This document shows, one piece after another, positions 8,813 to 16,391 of a stretch of DNA of 40,075 nucleotides (position 1 is its first letter; every line of letters starts with the position of its first letter). The notes under the pieces are model-generated. The model searched no databases and was not told where the DNA came from. It was given only the letters and a program-made list of their open reading frames with translations. The translations under genes were made by a program, and so were the position numbers. Origin of the DNA: Chloroflexota bacterium (GTDB lineage Bacteria; Chloroflexota; Anaerolineae; Aggregatilineales; Phototrophicaceae); the NCBI GenBank assembly GCA_011523515.1, contig WTGO01000137.1:1-40075 (forward strand), written 5' to 3'.

Positions 8813-8890
8813 GTAGAGGCGACTCTGTGAGTCGCCCGATGCCTGACCGATTTTCCGGGTTTCGTGGGCGAGCCAAGGCTCGCCCCTACA
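8813..8890. repeat. Composite of two family-A palindromic units
   Basis: Left unit GTAGAGGCGACTCTGTGAGT continuing into CGCCC, a spacer containing TGCCTGA and TTTTCCGGG, then right unit GGGCGAGCCAAGGCTCGCCC followed by CTACA. The overall layout is inverted: GTAG at the left, CTAC at the right. The composite at 20201-20268 has a similar spacer (TGCCTGATATTTCGGG). Confidence 0.7.
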
Positions 8891-8920
8891 CCGATCAGTT
8901 GATGGCGGCAGCGATGCCGG

Positions 8921-9568
8921 CTACGAAGCGCCCCAGCTCTCCCAGTAGGTGAGCTGATTCGCCGGGACGCGGTCGGCTTTGCGGAAGGTCTCGCCGGTGA
9001 AATAGCCGGCCGGCAACAGGGCCGCGGTCGTATAGTCGGCCGGGATGCCCAGGATCTCGTTGCATTCCTGCTCATAGCTGAGGTGCAGCGTGGTCCAGGC
9101 CGCGCCAATGCCGCGCGCGCGCAGCGCCAGCATCAGCGACCAAGCCGCCGGGATGATGGAGCCGTAGAGACCGGCGTTGGCGCCCGGGCTGGCGTCGCGC
9201 GCCCTCCCGCGCACACAGGGGAAGATCATCATAGGCGCTTCGTGCATGTGGTCGGCCAGGTAGCGCGCCGAGCTGATCACGCGTTTCATCTGCGCCGTGG
9301 GTTCGTCACCGGGCGCGGAGCGAGGCGCCACCCCCGCGTATTCGTACCAAGAGCGCTTGTAGTACTCGCCGATCCGCGCCTTTGTGTCGGCGTCAGTAAC
9401 GATCAGCCACTTCCAGCCCTGCTGATTGCTGCCGGTTGGCGCCTGGATGGCGATTTCCAGGCAGCGCTCCACCACATCGCGCGGGACCGGACGCGTCAAG
9501 TCCAGGCGCTTGCGCGCGCTGCGCGTGGTTTCGAGGATATAGTCGACTGATGCGAGATCAAAGTTCAT
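8921..9568 (-). CDS. Nitroreductase family protein
   Basis: 215-aa FMN-dependent oxidoreductase of the nitroreductase superfamily, expected to reduce nitroaromatics, quinones or a similar acceptor with NAD(P)H as a cytosolic dimer. The FMN-phosphate-binding start is TRSARKRLDLTRPV, followed by the conserved helix RCLEIAIQAPTGSNQQGWKWLIVTD. The C-terminal SLMLALRARGIGAAWTTLHL and EILGIPADYTTAALLPAGY match the family's second FMN region. I start at ATG 9568 because AAGGAAG lies immediately upstream; the frame extends further upstream but runs into repeat sequence at 9613-9690. It is flanked by repeats and has no obvious operon partner. Confidence 0.9.
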   Translation of the reverse strand: MNFDLASVDYILETTRSARKRLDLTRPVPRDVVERCLEIAIQAPTGSNQQGWKWLIVTDADTKARIGEYYKRSWYEYAGVAPRSAPGDEPTAQMKRVISSARYLADHMHEAPMMIFPCVRGRARDASPGANAGLYGSIIPAAWSLMLALRARGIGAAWTTLHLSYEQECNEILGIPADYTTAALLPAGYFTGETFRKADRVPANQLTYWESWGAS

Positions 9569-9612
9569 TTTTCTTCCTTTCTGCGGATTCGTCACAGGGG
9601 TCACAGGCGATT

Positions 9613-9642
9613 TAACCACAGAGATCACAGAGGGCACAGAGG
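9613..9642. repeat. Family-B CACAGAG repeat, single arm
   Basis: AACCACAGAGATCACAGAGG, then GCACAGAGGG; nearly the same as the right arm of the element at 7499-7650 read on the opposite strand. It lies in the leader of the nitroreductase gene. Confidence 0.65.
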
Positions 9643-9663
9643 GAGCGCAAGAACTAGTCGCCG

Positions 9664-9690
9664 GTGGGCGAGCCAAGGCTCGCCCCTACA
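9664..9690. repeat. GC-rich palindromic repeat, family A
   Basis: GTGGGCGAGCCAAGGCTCGC then CCCTACA. GGGCGAGCC pairs perfectly with GGCTCGCCC around a two-base AA loop. The unit is almost identical to the right half of the composite at 8813-8890. Confidence 0.75.
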
Positions 9691-9721
9691 ATTTTTGCTG
9701 AATGAAAGGCAAACCAGCCTC

Positions 9722-10459
9722 TCAGTCCTCCTCAGGCGCGAACAGCTCCGCCAGCCAGCCCAGGATCAAGCGGCTGACGCTCTGGTAGCGCGAATCGAAG
9801 AGGCGCGTGCCGTGGGCGCGGCCCGGGTAGATGCGGGCGCTGACATCGCCCTTGGCGTTGAGGAACATCTGGCGGATGGCGGTTGAACTACTGGCGTCGT
9901 TCTGCGCCGCGACCAGCAGCGCCATGCGCTCGGCCAGGCCATCGACCAGCGCCGCCTCGGGTTTGACGCCGCGGTAATCCAGCCCGGGCGAGAGAGCGAC
10001 CGCGCCGCGGCAAGCATCGCTCTGGGCGCAGCTGATCAGCGCGACATTGGCGCCGATGCTGCCGCCGACGAAGGCCAGGCCCATGTCGCCGCTGCGCTCG
10101 TTTTCGGCCAGCCAGTCGACCCAAGCCGCCATATCAGCAATGACGGCGTCCCAATCCCGGCTCCCGTCCGAGTCGCCGTGCCCGCGCATGTCGACGTTGA
10201 GGATGGCATAGCCGTCTGCTTGCAAGTCGGGAATGAGCGGGTCGTATGCGCCGCGCCGGCTGTTGAGCATGTGCAGCAGGATGAGCACGGGGGCGGCGTC
10301 GCCGGCGGGGTAGTAGTCGGCGACGAGTGCGGTGTCGTCCGCGGCGGCGCGCGTGATGGTCTCGGGGGCTGGCGGGGCTTGGGCGGTGGTCAACGATACA
10401 CTCATTACCACGCAAACCAGTACCAAGAATCGCTTACATGCAAATTCTAAGTGTTTCAT
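9722..10459 (-). CDS. Secreted alpha/beta hydrolase (dienelactone hydrolase / esterase-like)
   Basis: 245-aa protein with an N-terminal signal peptide: basic MKHLEFACKR, hydrophobic FLVLVCVVMSVSL, and a probable cleavage after TTAQA near residue 28. It is therefore exported. The alpha/beta hydrolase fold shows LILLHMLNSRRGAYDPL (oxyanion loop), NVDMRGHGDSDG, the nucleophile elbow GGSIGA with Ser134, and His216 in GRAHGTRLF. The catalytic acid is probably the Asp in AAQNDASS (residue 188). Substrate is unknown; dienelactone-hydrolase-like or acyl esterase activity is likely. ATG 10459 has GGGATAAGTC directly upstream. It is separated from the restriction locus by about 40 bases. Confidence 0.85.
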   Translation of the reverse strand: MKHLEFACKRFLVLVCVVMSVSLTTAQAPPAPETITRAAADDTALVADYYPAGDAAPVLILLHMLNSRRGAYDPLIPDLQADGYAILNVDMRGHGDSDGSRDWDAVIADMAAWVDWLAENERSGDMGLAFVGGSIGANVALISCAQSDACRGAVALSPGLDYRGVKPEAALVDGLAERMALLVAAQNDASSSTAIRQMFLNAKGDVSARIYPGRAHGTRLFDSRYQSVSRLILGWLAELFAPEED

Positions 10460-10497
10460 GACTTATCCCAATGTTGCTCTTAATTGAATGTCAGATG

Positions 10498-11310
10498 TCA
10501 TTCAACATTCAAGTCTGTTACAAGTCCAATGTTGTCGCTTGAGGAAACAAACTTTGTCAATCGATCCCATGCAACACTTCCGTCGTCGTTGCAATATTTA
10601 TTGAGAAAATCTCTGACCAATCGATTGAGAAAACTGTCATATTCTTCCTGAAATGTTATGTTTCTTTGCTTTGCCTGATGACCTAGCGGTTCTATAATCT
10701 CTACGTATAGTTCTGAACTGTCTGAGATAAAGTACCAGAAATCCTGTCCGCACAGTTTCCAGTACTCGACGACATCGACAACTTCACCCGCTTGCTTGAT
10801 TTTTCCTTCTTTGCGCCTTTTTCGGTCTTTTCCGTATGTACAGCCGTTTACTGGAATGATCAATTTACCGGGAAAATCAGGCTGAAGCCGCGATTTGCAC
10901 TCTCTGAAATTTAGATACATTTTCGTAACTTGACTGGAATTTCCCCAATTGGGCCCTGATTTTACGTCCACTATGTATACTGTTCCGTGTTTTTCAAAGA
11001 CTAGGTCTATGCCAACTAGTTCCTCGGTCGAAGGTTTGTATCCATCGAACACATGCTGTGCTACAAAAACAGCAACTCCTTCCATGAAATTGCCAAACAG
11101 TCCTTCTTCTTGCGAAGACAAGAAGGCATCCATGATACCGGTAACTAAGGGAATTACAGTTTGAGATTTAGCTCTGAATAAGTATGGATTCTTACGACGA
11201 AGTACATCGTCAAGCTGCAATTTTTTGATCTTCTCTAGGCGATTTTGGTGGAAATCGCCGATATTGTCTGCCACATAGTCTTGCACTGCTTGCAGTAGGC
11301 TTGAGGTCAT
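10498..11310 (-). CDS. PmeII-family type II restriction endonuclease
   Basis: 270-aa nuclease resembling the PmeII family of type II restriction enzymes (recalled, not searched). Key stretches are RRKNPYLFRAK (residues 39-49), SSQEEGLFGNFMEG (65-78), and a PD-(D/E)xK core: GIDLVF with Asp102, then VDVKSGPNWGNSSQ with Asp115 and Lys117. VNGCTYGKD follows, then CGQDFWYFIS and IEPLGHQAK. I place the start at ATG 11310, because a GAGG ribosome site overlaps the stop of the methylase gene just upstream (TGAGG); ATG 11343 would overlap the methylase by 26 bases. Seven bases separate the two genes, so translation is probably coupled after the methylase. The locus is AT-rich. It appears intact. The recognition site cannot be read from sequence. 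Confidence 0.88.
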   Translation of the reverse strand: MTSSLLQAVQDYVADNIGDFHQNRLEKIKKLQLDDVLRRKNPYLFRAKSQTVIPLVTGIMDAFLSSQEEGLFGNFMEGVAVFVAQHVFDGYKPSTEELVGIDLVFEKHGTVYIVDVKSGPNWGNSSQVTKMYLNFRECKSRLQPDFPGKLIIPVNGCTYGKDRKRRKEGKIKQAGEVVDVVEYWKLCGQDFWYFISDSSELYVEIIEPLGHQAKQRNITFQEEYDSFLNRLVRDFLNKYCNDDGSVAWDRLTKFVSSSDNIGLVTDLNVE

Positions 11311-11317
11311 GGGGTCC

Positions 11318-12142
11318 TCACGACTTTTCTGCCGCGCATGCATTAAATTGTTCTTCTATGGTGTCAATATATTCAGCAACGATGTCAATTCCTATGGCGC
11401 AACGTTTCATCGCGTGAGCAACAAATATGGTGGTGCCTGACCCTACAAATGGATCCAATACGGTATCACCAGGTCTAGAAAACAATTTGATAAACCATTC
11501 GGGCAGTTGTCTCGGGAATACTGCGCTATGCCCTCTGTTACCGGTCTCGGTCGCCATGTGAATCACATTGGTCGGATAAACCATGTCACGACCGACCCAA
11601 TTCGATACATTCTTGCCGAAGCCGCTTTCGACCTTGGACTCATCGCGCGTCTTGTCTGTTTCGCTCAGATTGTTTAGCCGCTTTTTTGCCCAGTCTCCGA
11701 CTGGAATCATGACCTCTTCCTGATACATATCGAACTGCTTGGATTTATTGAATTGAAGAAGCCGTTCCCAAGAATCCCTAAAGCGATTAGGCCACTTTCC
11801 CGGATATGAATTCTTCTTGTGCCACATGAATTCTTCGGTCCAGAACCAACCTTGCTCACGCAGCGCCTTGATCAAATCAAGCACGTAGGTATGTCGTTCG
11901 CCATTAACTGCTTTTTCTTTGATGTTCAGTATGAATGTCCCGCGCGGATTTAGCACACGCAGGAGCTCACTAGAGATTGGCAAAAACCAGTCAACGTATT
12001 CATCAGGATGAATACCACCGTAGGTATTGCTACGCTGATCAGCGTAAGGCGGAGAAGTAAATATCAACTGCACCGAATTGCTGTGCAACTGCGCCAACTC
12101 TATCGCGGCGTCGCCTTCAATGACAAGAAAACAATTTGACAT
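11318..12142 (-). CDS. Type II DNA methyltransferase, m4C-type (TSPPY)
   Basis: 274-aa beta-class DNA methyltransferase with motif IV FTSPPYADQ (SPPY at residues 30-33). SPPY typically marks cytosine-N4 methylases. The SAM-binding motif LDPFVGSGTT is at 229-238, followed by AIGIDIVAEYI. AVFPRQLPEWFIKLFSRPGD before motif I is typical of the group. The gene precedes and is coupled to the PmeII-family endonuclease, so methylase first, nuclease second, an order that allows protection before cutting. ATG 12142 is the first start, and translation runs directly into the conserved GDAAIEL. AT-rich like its partner, unlike the glycosidase and hydrolase on either side. No separate controller (C) protein gene is visible. 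Confidence 0.92.
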   Translation of the reverse strand: MSNCFLVIEGDAAIELAQLHSNSVQLIFTSPPYADQRSNTYGGIHPDEYVDWFLPISSELLRVLNPRGTFILNIKEKAVNGERHTYVLDLIKALREQGWFWTEEFMWHKKNSYPGKWPNRFRDSWERLLQFNKSKQFDMYQEEVMIPVGDWAKKRLNNLSETDKTRDESKVESGFGKNVSNWVGRDMVYPTNVIHMATETGNRGHSAVFPRQLPEWFIKLFSRPGDTVLDPFVGSGTTIFVAHAMKRCAIGIDIVAEYIDTIEEQFNACAAEKS

Positions 12143-12187
12143 CTTGTGTTCGGTATTGCGCTCAATTCACAATCTAATTCTAGCGCA

Positions 12188-14173
12188 TCACTGCTTGGCC
12201 TGCTTCCCCCTACGCCGTCCCCGCCCCAGCACGTAAAGCAGCAGCAGCGCTATCAGCCCGGCGATGGCCCACTTGTCCTGCGGAGAGAGCTCGGCCGGCG
12301 GCGCCGTCTTGGACACGATGCGAATGGTATGCGGCTCGTCGCGCTCGCTGTGGCGGTAGATGACGCGCTGCTCGTCCGGCAGGATCTCGTACTCGCCGTC
12401 GCTGACCTCCACCGTGTAGCCCTGCGGAAACTGCGCATTGGGCACGTAGAGCTCGGTCGGCTCGGTCACCGCGCTGTCGTGGCGGAAGCGGAAGGTGAAG
12501 CGCCCGCGCGCCCGGTCGAAGCGCATGCTCAGCGGCTGGCCGGCGACTGCCCGGGCGTAGGGGCGGACGACCGCGGACAGAGCGCGTCCGCCGGAATCGA
12601 TGTCGGCGGGGTCGCGCTGCTGGTCGCGGCTGAAAATGGACAGATCTTCGCCATTCCAGCCGTCGCCGCGGGCGTTGCTATTGTCGGGCGTATAATTCCA
12701 CAGCGTGTAGCTCAGCAAGTGGTCGTCCAGCGCGCGCAGGTTGTAATCCAGGGCCTGCGCCTGGCGCGTGAAGTCGCCAGTGTCATAGGCCTCGGCGCCG
12801 TTCATATCGAAGGGGATGCCAAACTCGCCAATCACAATCGGCACATCGCCCATGGCCTCGTCGGCGAATCCGCGGAAGCGCCCGAATTGCCAGCTGAGAT
12901 AGTCGCGGATGGCGCGCTCGCCGACCAGCGGGCGAAAGCGGCTGAAGTCGAAATTGAGCAGCGGATGGAAGCGCCGCGTGAAGAGCGTCATGCCCTCGTA
13001 GAAATGCGGCGCGTAGACCAGCTTGTCGGCTGAATCGTACTTGGGCGGCGGCAGGAAGGGCTCGGCTTCGACGAAAATATGCGCCTGCGGATCGACCGCG
13101 TGGATGCCGGCGGCGAAGCGCTGGGTGAAGGGCTTGAGGAAGTCCTGCGTGAAATCGCCGCGGGCAAAGTGAGCAGGACGCAGCAAGCGCGGTTCGCCAG
13201 CGCTATCGACATCCCATACGCCCTGCGCGCGCCAGATATCGCCGCAGCCCTCTTTCCAGACCGTGGCGCCACGCGGGTCGATTCGCTCCGTGCCAACATT
13301 CAGCGCGGGAAAGGTCGGCAGCGGCGAGCCGTAATCGGCGCAATCCTGGGCGAAGCCGTTGGCCAGGAAGATGGCTTGCGCCGGTGTCGGCATCACCCCG
13401 CGCTGGAAAGGCAGATGCGCCAGGCTGCGTAAATCGGGCACGCCGATCAAGCCGTAATGAGGCTCGTTCATCGTGCCGAAGCCAAGCACGTTGGGCAGGT
13501 GCTTGAGCCGCCGCGCCACCCAGGCGTAGGCGCTGATGTAGCGCTCCTGCAAGTAGTCCTGGATATTTAGCCCGTCCACCATCATATCGGGCGCATAGGT
13601 CGCGCCGCCGAAGAAGAGCGTGAACATGGTGAAGGCGGCGAAGCGATAATAGTTGTTGGCCCAGATCAGCTGCGGGAAGTCGTCCGGCTGCTTCTGATGC
13701 AGCAGCGCCGCCCCGGTCTGATGGAAGCTGTCCACATCCAGGCCGGCCGCCGCGAAGGTCCAGGCCGGCGCGCCGTCCCCGCCGCTGAAGCGACTCCAGA
13801 CATCCTGGTGCGGGTCGATGAAGAGACTGATATCGTACTCATGCGCCTTTTCCAGCAAGGCTTCCAGGTAGTCGAGGTAGTCCTCGTCGTAGCTGCCCGG
13901 TCCGGCGTGCTCGATGGCTTCCCAGGTGATGACGAAGCGCAGAAACTCCAGTCCCCAGTGCTTGAGCCGTCCGAAGTGCTCGTCGGCTTCTTCCAGCGGG
14001 AAGGGGCGGCCGACGAAGCTGAGGTCGCGCGTTTCGTCCAGGCTCTCGGGCAGGTGAGTATAGCCGGGCGGGTCAGCCGGGACTTTGCTGCCGCCGCTGA
14101 GGTTGATGCCGTGCAGGATGCGCCTGCGGCCGGTCTCGTCGATGAACCAGCGTCCCTGGGCGGTGATGGGCAT
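12188..14173 (-). CDS. GH5 glycosidase, steryl-glucosidase/endoglycoceramidase-like, with C-terminal membrane anchor
   Basis: 661-aa TIM-barrel glycoside hydrolase. The N-terminal region (HGINLSGGSKVP, PPGYTHL, LSFVGRPFPLEEADEHF, FIDPHQDVWSRFSGG) closely resembles GH5 subfamily 12, known from fungal beta-glucosidases acting on steryl glucosides and glucosylceramide. The acid/base Glu lies in GTMNEPHYG (about residue 236) and the nucleophile Glu in VIGEFGIP (about 447). A beta-rich domain follows (about 520-625). The end is a single membrane segment, WAIAGLIALLLLYVLG, plus a basic tail GRGRRRGKQAKQ. No N-terminal signal peptide is seen: the start MPITAQGRWFID flows into the fold, and ATG 14173 has GGAA upstream. 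The barrel may therefore face the cytoplasm as a tail-anchored enzyme acting on membrane glycolipids, though this is inference. Confidence 0.88.
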   Translation of the reverse strand: MPITAQGRWFIDETGRRRILHGINLSGGSKVPADPPGYTHLPESLDETRDLSFVGRPFPLEEADEHFGRLKHWGLEFLRFVITWEAIEHAGPGSYDEDYLDYLEALLEKAHEYDISLFIDPHQDVWSRFSGGDGAPAWTFAAAGLDVDSFHQTGAALLHQKQPDDFPQLIWANNYYRFAAFTMFTLFFGGATYAPDMMVDGLNIQDYLQERYISAYAWVARRLKHLPNVLGFGTMNEPHYGLIGVPDLRSLAHLPFQRGVMPTPAQAIFLANGFAQDCADYGSPLPTFPALNVGTERIDPRGATVWKEGCGDIWRAQGVWDVDSAGEPRLLRPAHFARGDFTQDFLKPFTQRFAAGIHAVDPQAHIFVEAEPFLPPPKYDSADKLVYAPHFYEGMTLFTRRFHPLLNFDFSRFRPLVGERAIRDYLSWQFGRFRGFADEAMGDVPIVIGEFGIPFDMNGAEAYDTGDFTRQAQALDYNLRALDDHLLSYTLWNYTPDNSNARGDGWNGEDLSIFSRDQQRDPADIDSGGRALSAVVRPYARAVAGQPLSMRFDRARGRFTFRFRHDSAVTEPTELYVPNAQFPQGYTVEVSDGEYEILPDEQRVIYRHSERDEPHTIRIVSKTAPPAELSPQDKWAIAGLIALLLLYVLGRGRRRGKQAKQ

Positions 14174-14235
14174 GGGTGTTCCTTGTTTGCGGATGGAGTT
14201 GCGCAGCGATTATAGCATAGGTCGTACAGTAAAAT

Positions 14236-14255
14236 TCACCACAGAGACACAGCGC
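14236..14255. repeat. Family-B CACAGAG repeat fragment
   Basis: TCACCACAGAGACACAGCGC lies between the GH5 gene and the SCO1664-like gene and touches the stop region of the latter. It is short, but matches the arms at 7499 and 9613. Confidence 0.45.
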
Positions 14256-15028
14256 TACACCGCCGGCCAGGGACGGTTCGGGCCCGGGCCCGGCAGCGGA
14301 AACAGCCCGCTCTCCAGCAGGCGCTCGACGCGCAGCCCCAACATGCGCAGCTCGATGCCGGACAGCAGCTCGCGCATAGTCCGCGCGTAGTCGCCGCCGT
14401 CCTCGTCCAGGCGGTCGCAGAAAGCCGCCAGATCGTCCAGAATCTCGGGCGGAATAGGCGCGCCGGCGTAATCCCAGATGACCGTGCGCAGCTTCTCGCT
14501 GGCGTTGAAGGTCAAGCCGTGGTCAATGCCCCAGAGGCGCCTGTCTTCATCGACGATGCAGTGCCCGCCCTTGCGATCGGCGTTATTGGCGATGGCGTCG
14601 AATATGGCGATCCGCTGCAACTGGAGCATGAAGCGCCCTTTGTCGAGGGTGTAATAGTGTTCTTCCGGGTCGTGGTCGATGAAGAGCTGCACCGAGCCGG
14701 GGCCGCGCGTGCCGTCTCGCAGCAAGGTCGGCGGGACGATGCCCCAGCCCAGCGCTTTGGAAGTCAGGTAGGCGGCGGTTTCGCGGTTGCAGAGCGTGCC
14801 ATCGGGGAAATCCCAGAGCGGGCGCTCGCCGCGGCGCGGTTTGTAGATCGCCATCAAACGGATATCGGCGCGGACGATGTTGACCAGGAAGGTGTAATTC
14901 GAGCCCCAGCGCATCAAGCCGACTTCATCGTCCATGTCGCCGTTTGCGATGATGTCGACCGCTTCCTCCAAAGGGACGCAAACCGGTTCATCGAGTGCGC
15001 GGGCGGTGTGTACGCGGGTGACGCTCAT
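14255..15028 (-). CDS. SCO1664-family protein, kinase-like fold
   Basis: 257-aa protein matching (from memory) the SCO1664 family, TIGR03843. Features are a Lys in AIYKPRRGERPLWDFP (Lys63), RETAAYLTSKALGW (82-95), IANNADRKGGH (146-156), and WGIDHGLTF (166-174). The Asp-Arg-Lys/Asn loop followed by I-D-H-G resembles the catalytic and metal-binding loops of PI3/4-kinase or HipA-like folds, so phosphotransfer is a reasonable inference, not shown. In Actinobacteria this family sits beside a DUF3090 protein and an MSMEG_4193-type histidine phosphatase; both are here, on the same strand upstream. Function of the set is unknown. The stop lies in a family-B repeat. Start ATG 15028. Confidence 0.85.
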   Translation of the reverse strand: MSVTRVHTARALDEPVCVPLEEAVDIIANGDMDDEVGLMRWGSNYTFLVNIVRADIRLMAIYKPRRGERPLWDFPDGTLCNRETAAYLTSKALGWGIVPPTLLRDGTRGPGSVQLFIDHDPEEHYYTLDKGRFMLQLQRIAIFDAIANNADRKGGHCIVDEDRRLWGIDHGLTFNASEKLRTVIWDYAGAPIPPEILDDLAAFCDRLDEDGGDYARTMRELLSGIELRMLGLRVERLLESGLFPLPGPGPNRPWPAV

Positions 15029-15109
15029 CGGCGGCTGACCTGGCTAGTGAGGGCACAGCAATTATTGTAGCGTGACGGCAAGCGCCAGCGCAAAGTAGTC
15101 GGGGCAAGT

Positions 15110-15676
15110 TTAATCTTCGATAACAATCTTGCGATAGGCTTGAGCGAGAGGCAGGCTGCAGCCCAGCGGCTCCAACGAAATCACGTCCTGTAAATCCGAG
15201 AATTGCTGCAAGTGCCAGCCGCTCTCGGTGCGGCTGTACCAGTCCGCGAAAACGCGCTCCTGGTCGAGGATGAGGTAGCCCTGAATGCTGGGCACGCTGC
15301 CGTAAAGTTCGACTTTGCTGATATGGTCGCGCGTCATTGATGATGGCGATGTCACTTCTACGACGACAGTCGGATTCAGCAGCGTGACTTCGTTCTCGTC
15401 TTCAAAGCGCGACTCGCCGCAGACCACGCTGACATCGGGATAGACATACTTGCTCTCGTCGATCCTGATGCGCAGATCGCTAGAGCGAACTGTGCAGTAG
15501 CTGTCGGCCAATGCGTTTATCAGCGCGCCGATTATATAGGCGATCATAGTGCTGTGGCTGGCTGTTCCACCGGGCATAGGATAAAGCTCTCCGTCGATGT
15601 ATTCGTTGCGGATTTCGCTGGCCTCGTCGAAGGCGAAATATTCTGCGACCGTCATCGCGCGTGTCTTGGCAATCAT
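15110..15676 (-). CDS. Uma2-family putative endonuclease (DUF820)
   Basis: 188-aa protein of the Uma2/DUF820 family, which has a PD-(D/E)xK nuclease fold but mostly unknown biological roles. MTVAEYFAFDE is the family opening, then NEYIDGELYPMPGG (Glu in the first helix). YPDVSVVCGE holds the active-site Asp, VVVEVTSPSS the Glu strand, and DHISKVELYGSVPSIQGYLILD the downstream Lys/Tyr region. Length is typical (about 190). The family is greatly expanded in Cyanobacteria and Chloroflexota. It separates the SCO1664-like gene from the DUF3090 gene within an otherwise conserved cluster, with about 60-80 bases on each side, so it looks inserted. Start ATG 15676. Confidence 0.9.
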   Translation of the reverse strand: MIAKTRAMTVAEYFAFDEASEIRNEYIDGELYPMPGGTASHSTMIAYIIGALINALADSYCTVRSSDLRIRIDESKYVYPDVSVVCGESRFEDENEVTLLNPTVVVEVTSPSSMTRDHISKVELYGSVPSIQGYLILDQERVFADWYSRTESGWHLQQFSDLQDVISLEPLGCSLPLAQAYRKIVIED

Positions 15677-15737
15677 TTGGCGTCCTCGTTAATCAATATC
15701 GGGACCGACGCTCATTATAGCAGTGCGGGCCTTGCGA

Positions 15738-16337
15738 TCACGTCCAGTAAAAGATGATGCGGCCGTTCTGCTTGGCGTCGGGCCGGCCGGACTTCACCGT
15801 GTCCATGGCGTGCAGGCTGAGCGCCCGCATCTGCTCGCGCGTGCACCACATGCGCACGACTTGCGGCTCGCCCTCGCTGCTTTCAAACAAGTTGAAGGCT
15901 TCCCGCGCTTCCTCTTGTTCCAACTCGTCCAAATCGTCGATGTCGTCCAGATCGTCCAGCGGGGTGTCATCCTCATCCTCGCTAAAATCGTCGTCGGCTT
16001 GGGTCACTAATTCCTGGACGACCAGAATAATCTTGTTGTCGTTTGAATCATACGCCAGGCCCAGCTGAGAAATCCGGAAGAGCGGCTCGATCGGTTCGCG
16101 CAACTCCATATCGAGACCGCTGAAATCGGCCATCGTTCGGGCCTCGCCGTCGGATTCAAGATCATCCAGCATTTCCGCGATCGCCGACGAGAGCGCCTGC
16201 GCCTGTTCCTTTTCAATGGTGAAGGAGACGATGCGATTGTCCTGGCCGGCTTGCAGATGGAAGGTGCGCCGGCCCTTGGGGCCGATGGTGCCGATGGTGA
16301 CGAAATCGACCGGATTGAGTTCTATAACGTTGCTCAT
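15738..16337 (-). CDS. DUF3090 family protein
   Basis: 199-aa protein of the DUF3090 family (TIGR03847), role unknown. The conserved start is VDFVTIGTIGPKGRRTFHLQAGQ; QAQALSSAIAEMLDDL follows, then EPLFRISQLGLAYDSNDNKIILVVQEL. A strongly acidic insertion (DDDFSEDEDD, LDDLDDIDDLDEL) spans about residues 114-140. After RMWCTREQMRALSLHAM the protein ends GRPDAKQNGRIIFYWT. As I recall, relatives usually carry a Cys-rich, probably zinc-binding segment after GRP; here it is missing. ATG 16337 is set by a strong GGAGGGG site 4 bases upstream. Next to the histidine phosphatase gene, 54 bases downstream of it. Confidence 0.87.
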   Translation of the reverse strand: MSNVIELNPVDFVTIGTIGPKGRRTFHLQAGQDNRIVSFTIEKEQAQALSSAIAEMLDDLESDGEARTMADFSGLDMELREPIEPLFRISQLGLAYDSNDNKIILVVQELVTQADDDFSEDEDDTPLDDLDDIDDLDELEQEEAREAFNLFESSEGEPQVVRMWCTREQMRALSLHAMDTVKSGRPDAKQNGRIIFYWT

Positions 16338-16391
16338 TTTCCCCTCCATCCACCGGCGGCGCGCTGCCACCGGCCGGTCGAGCCGCCTGCC

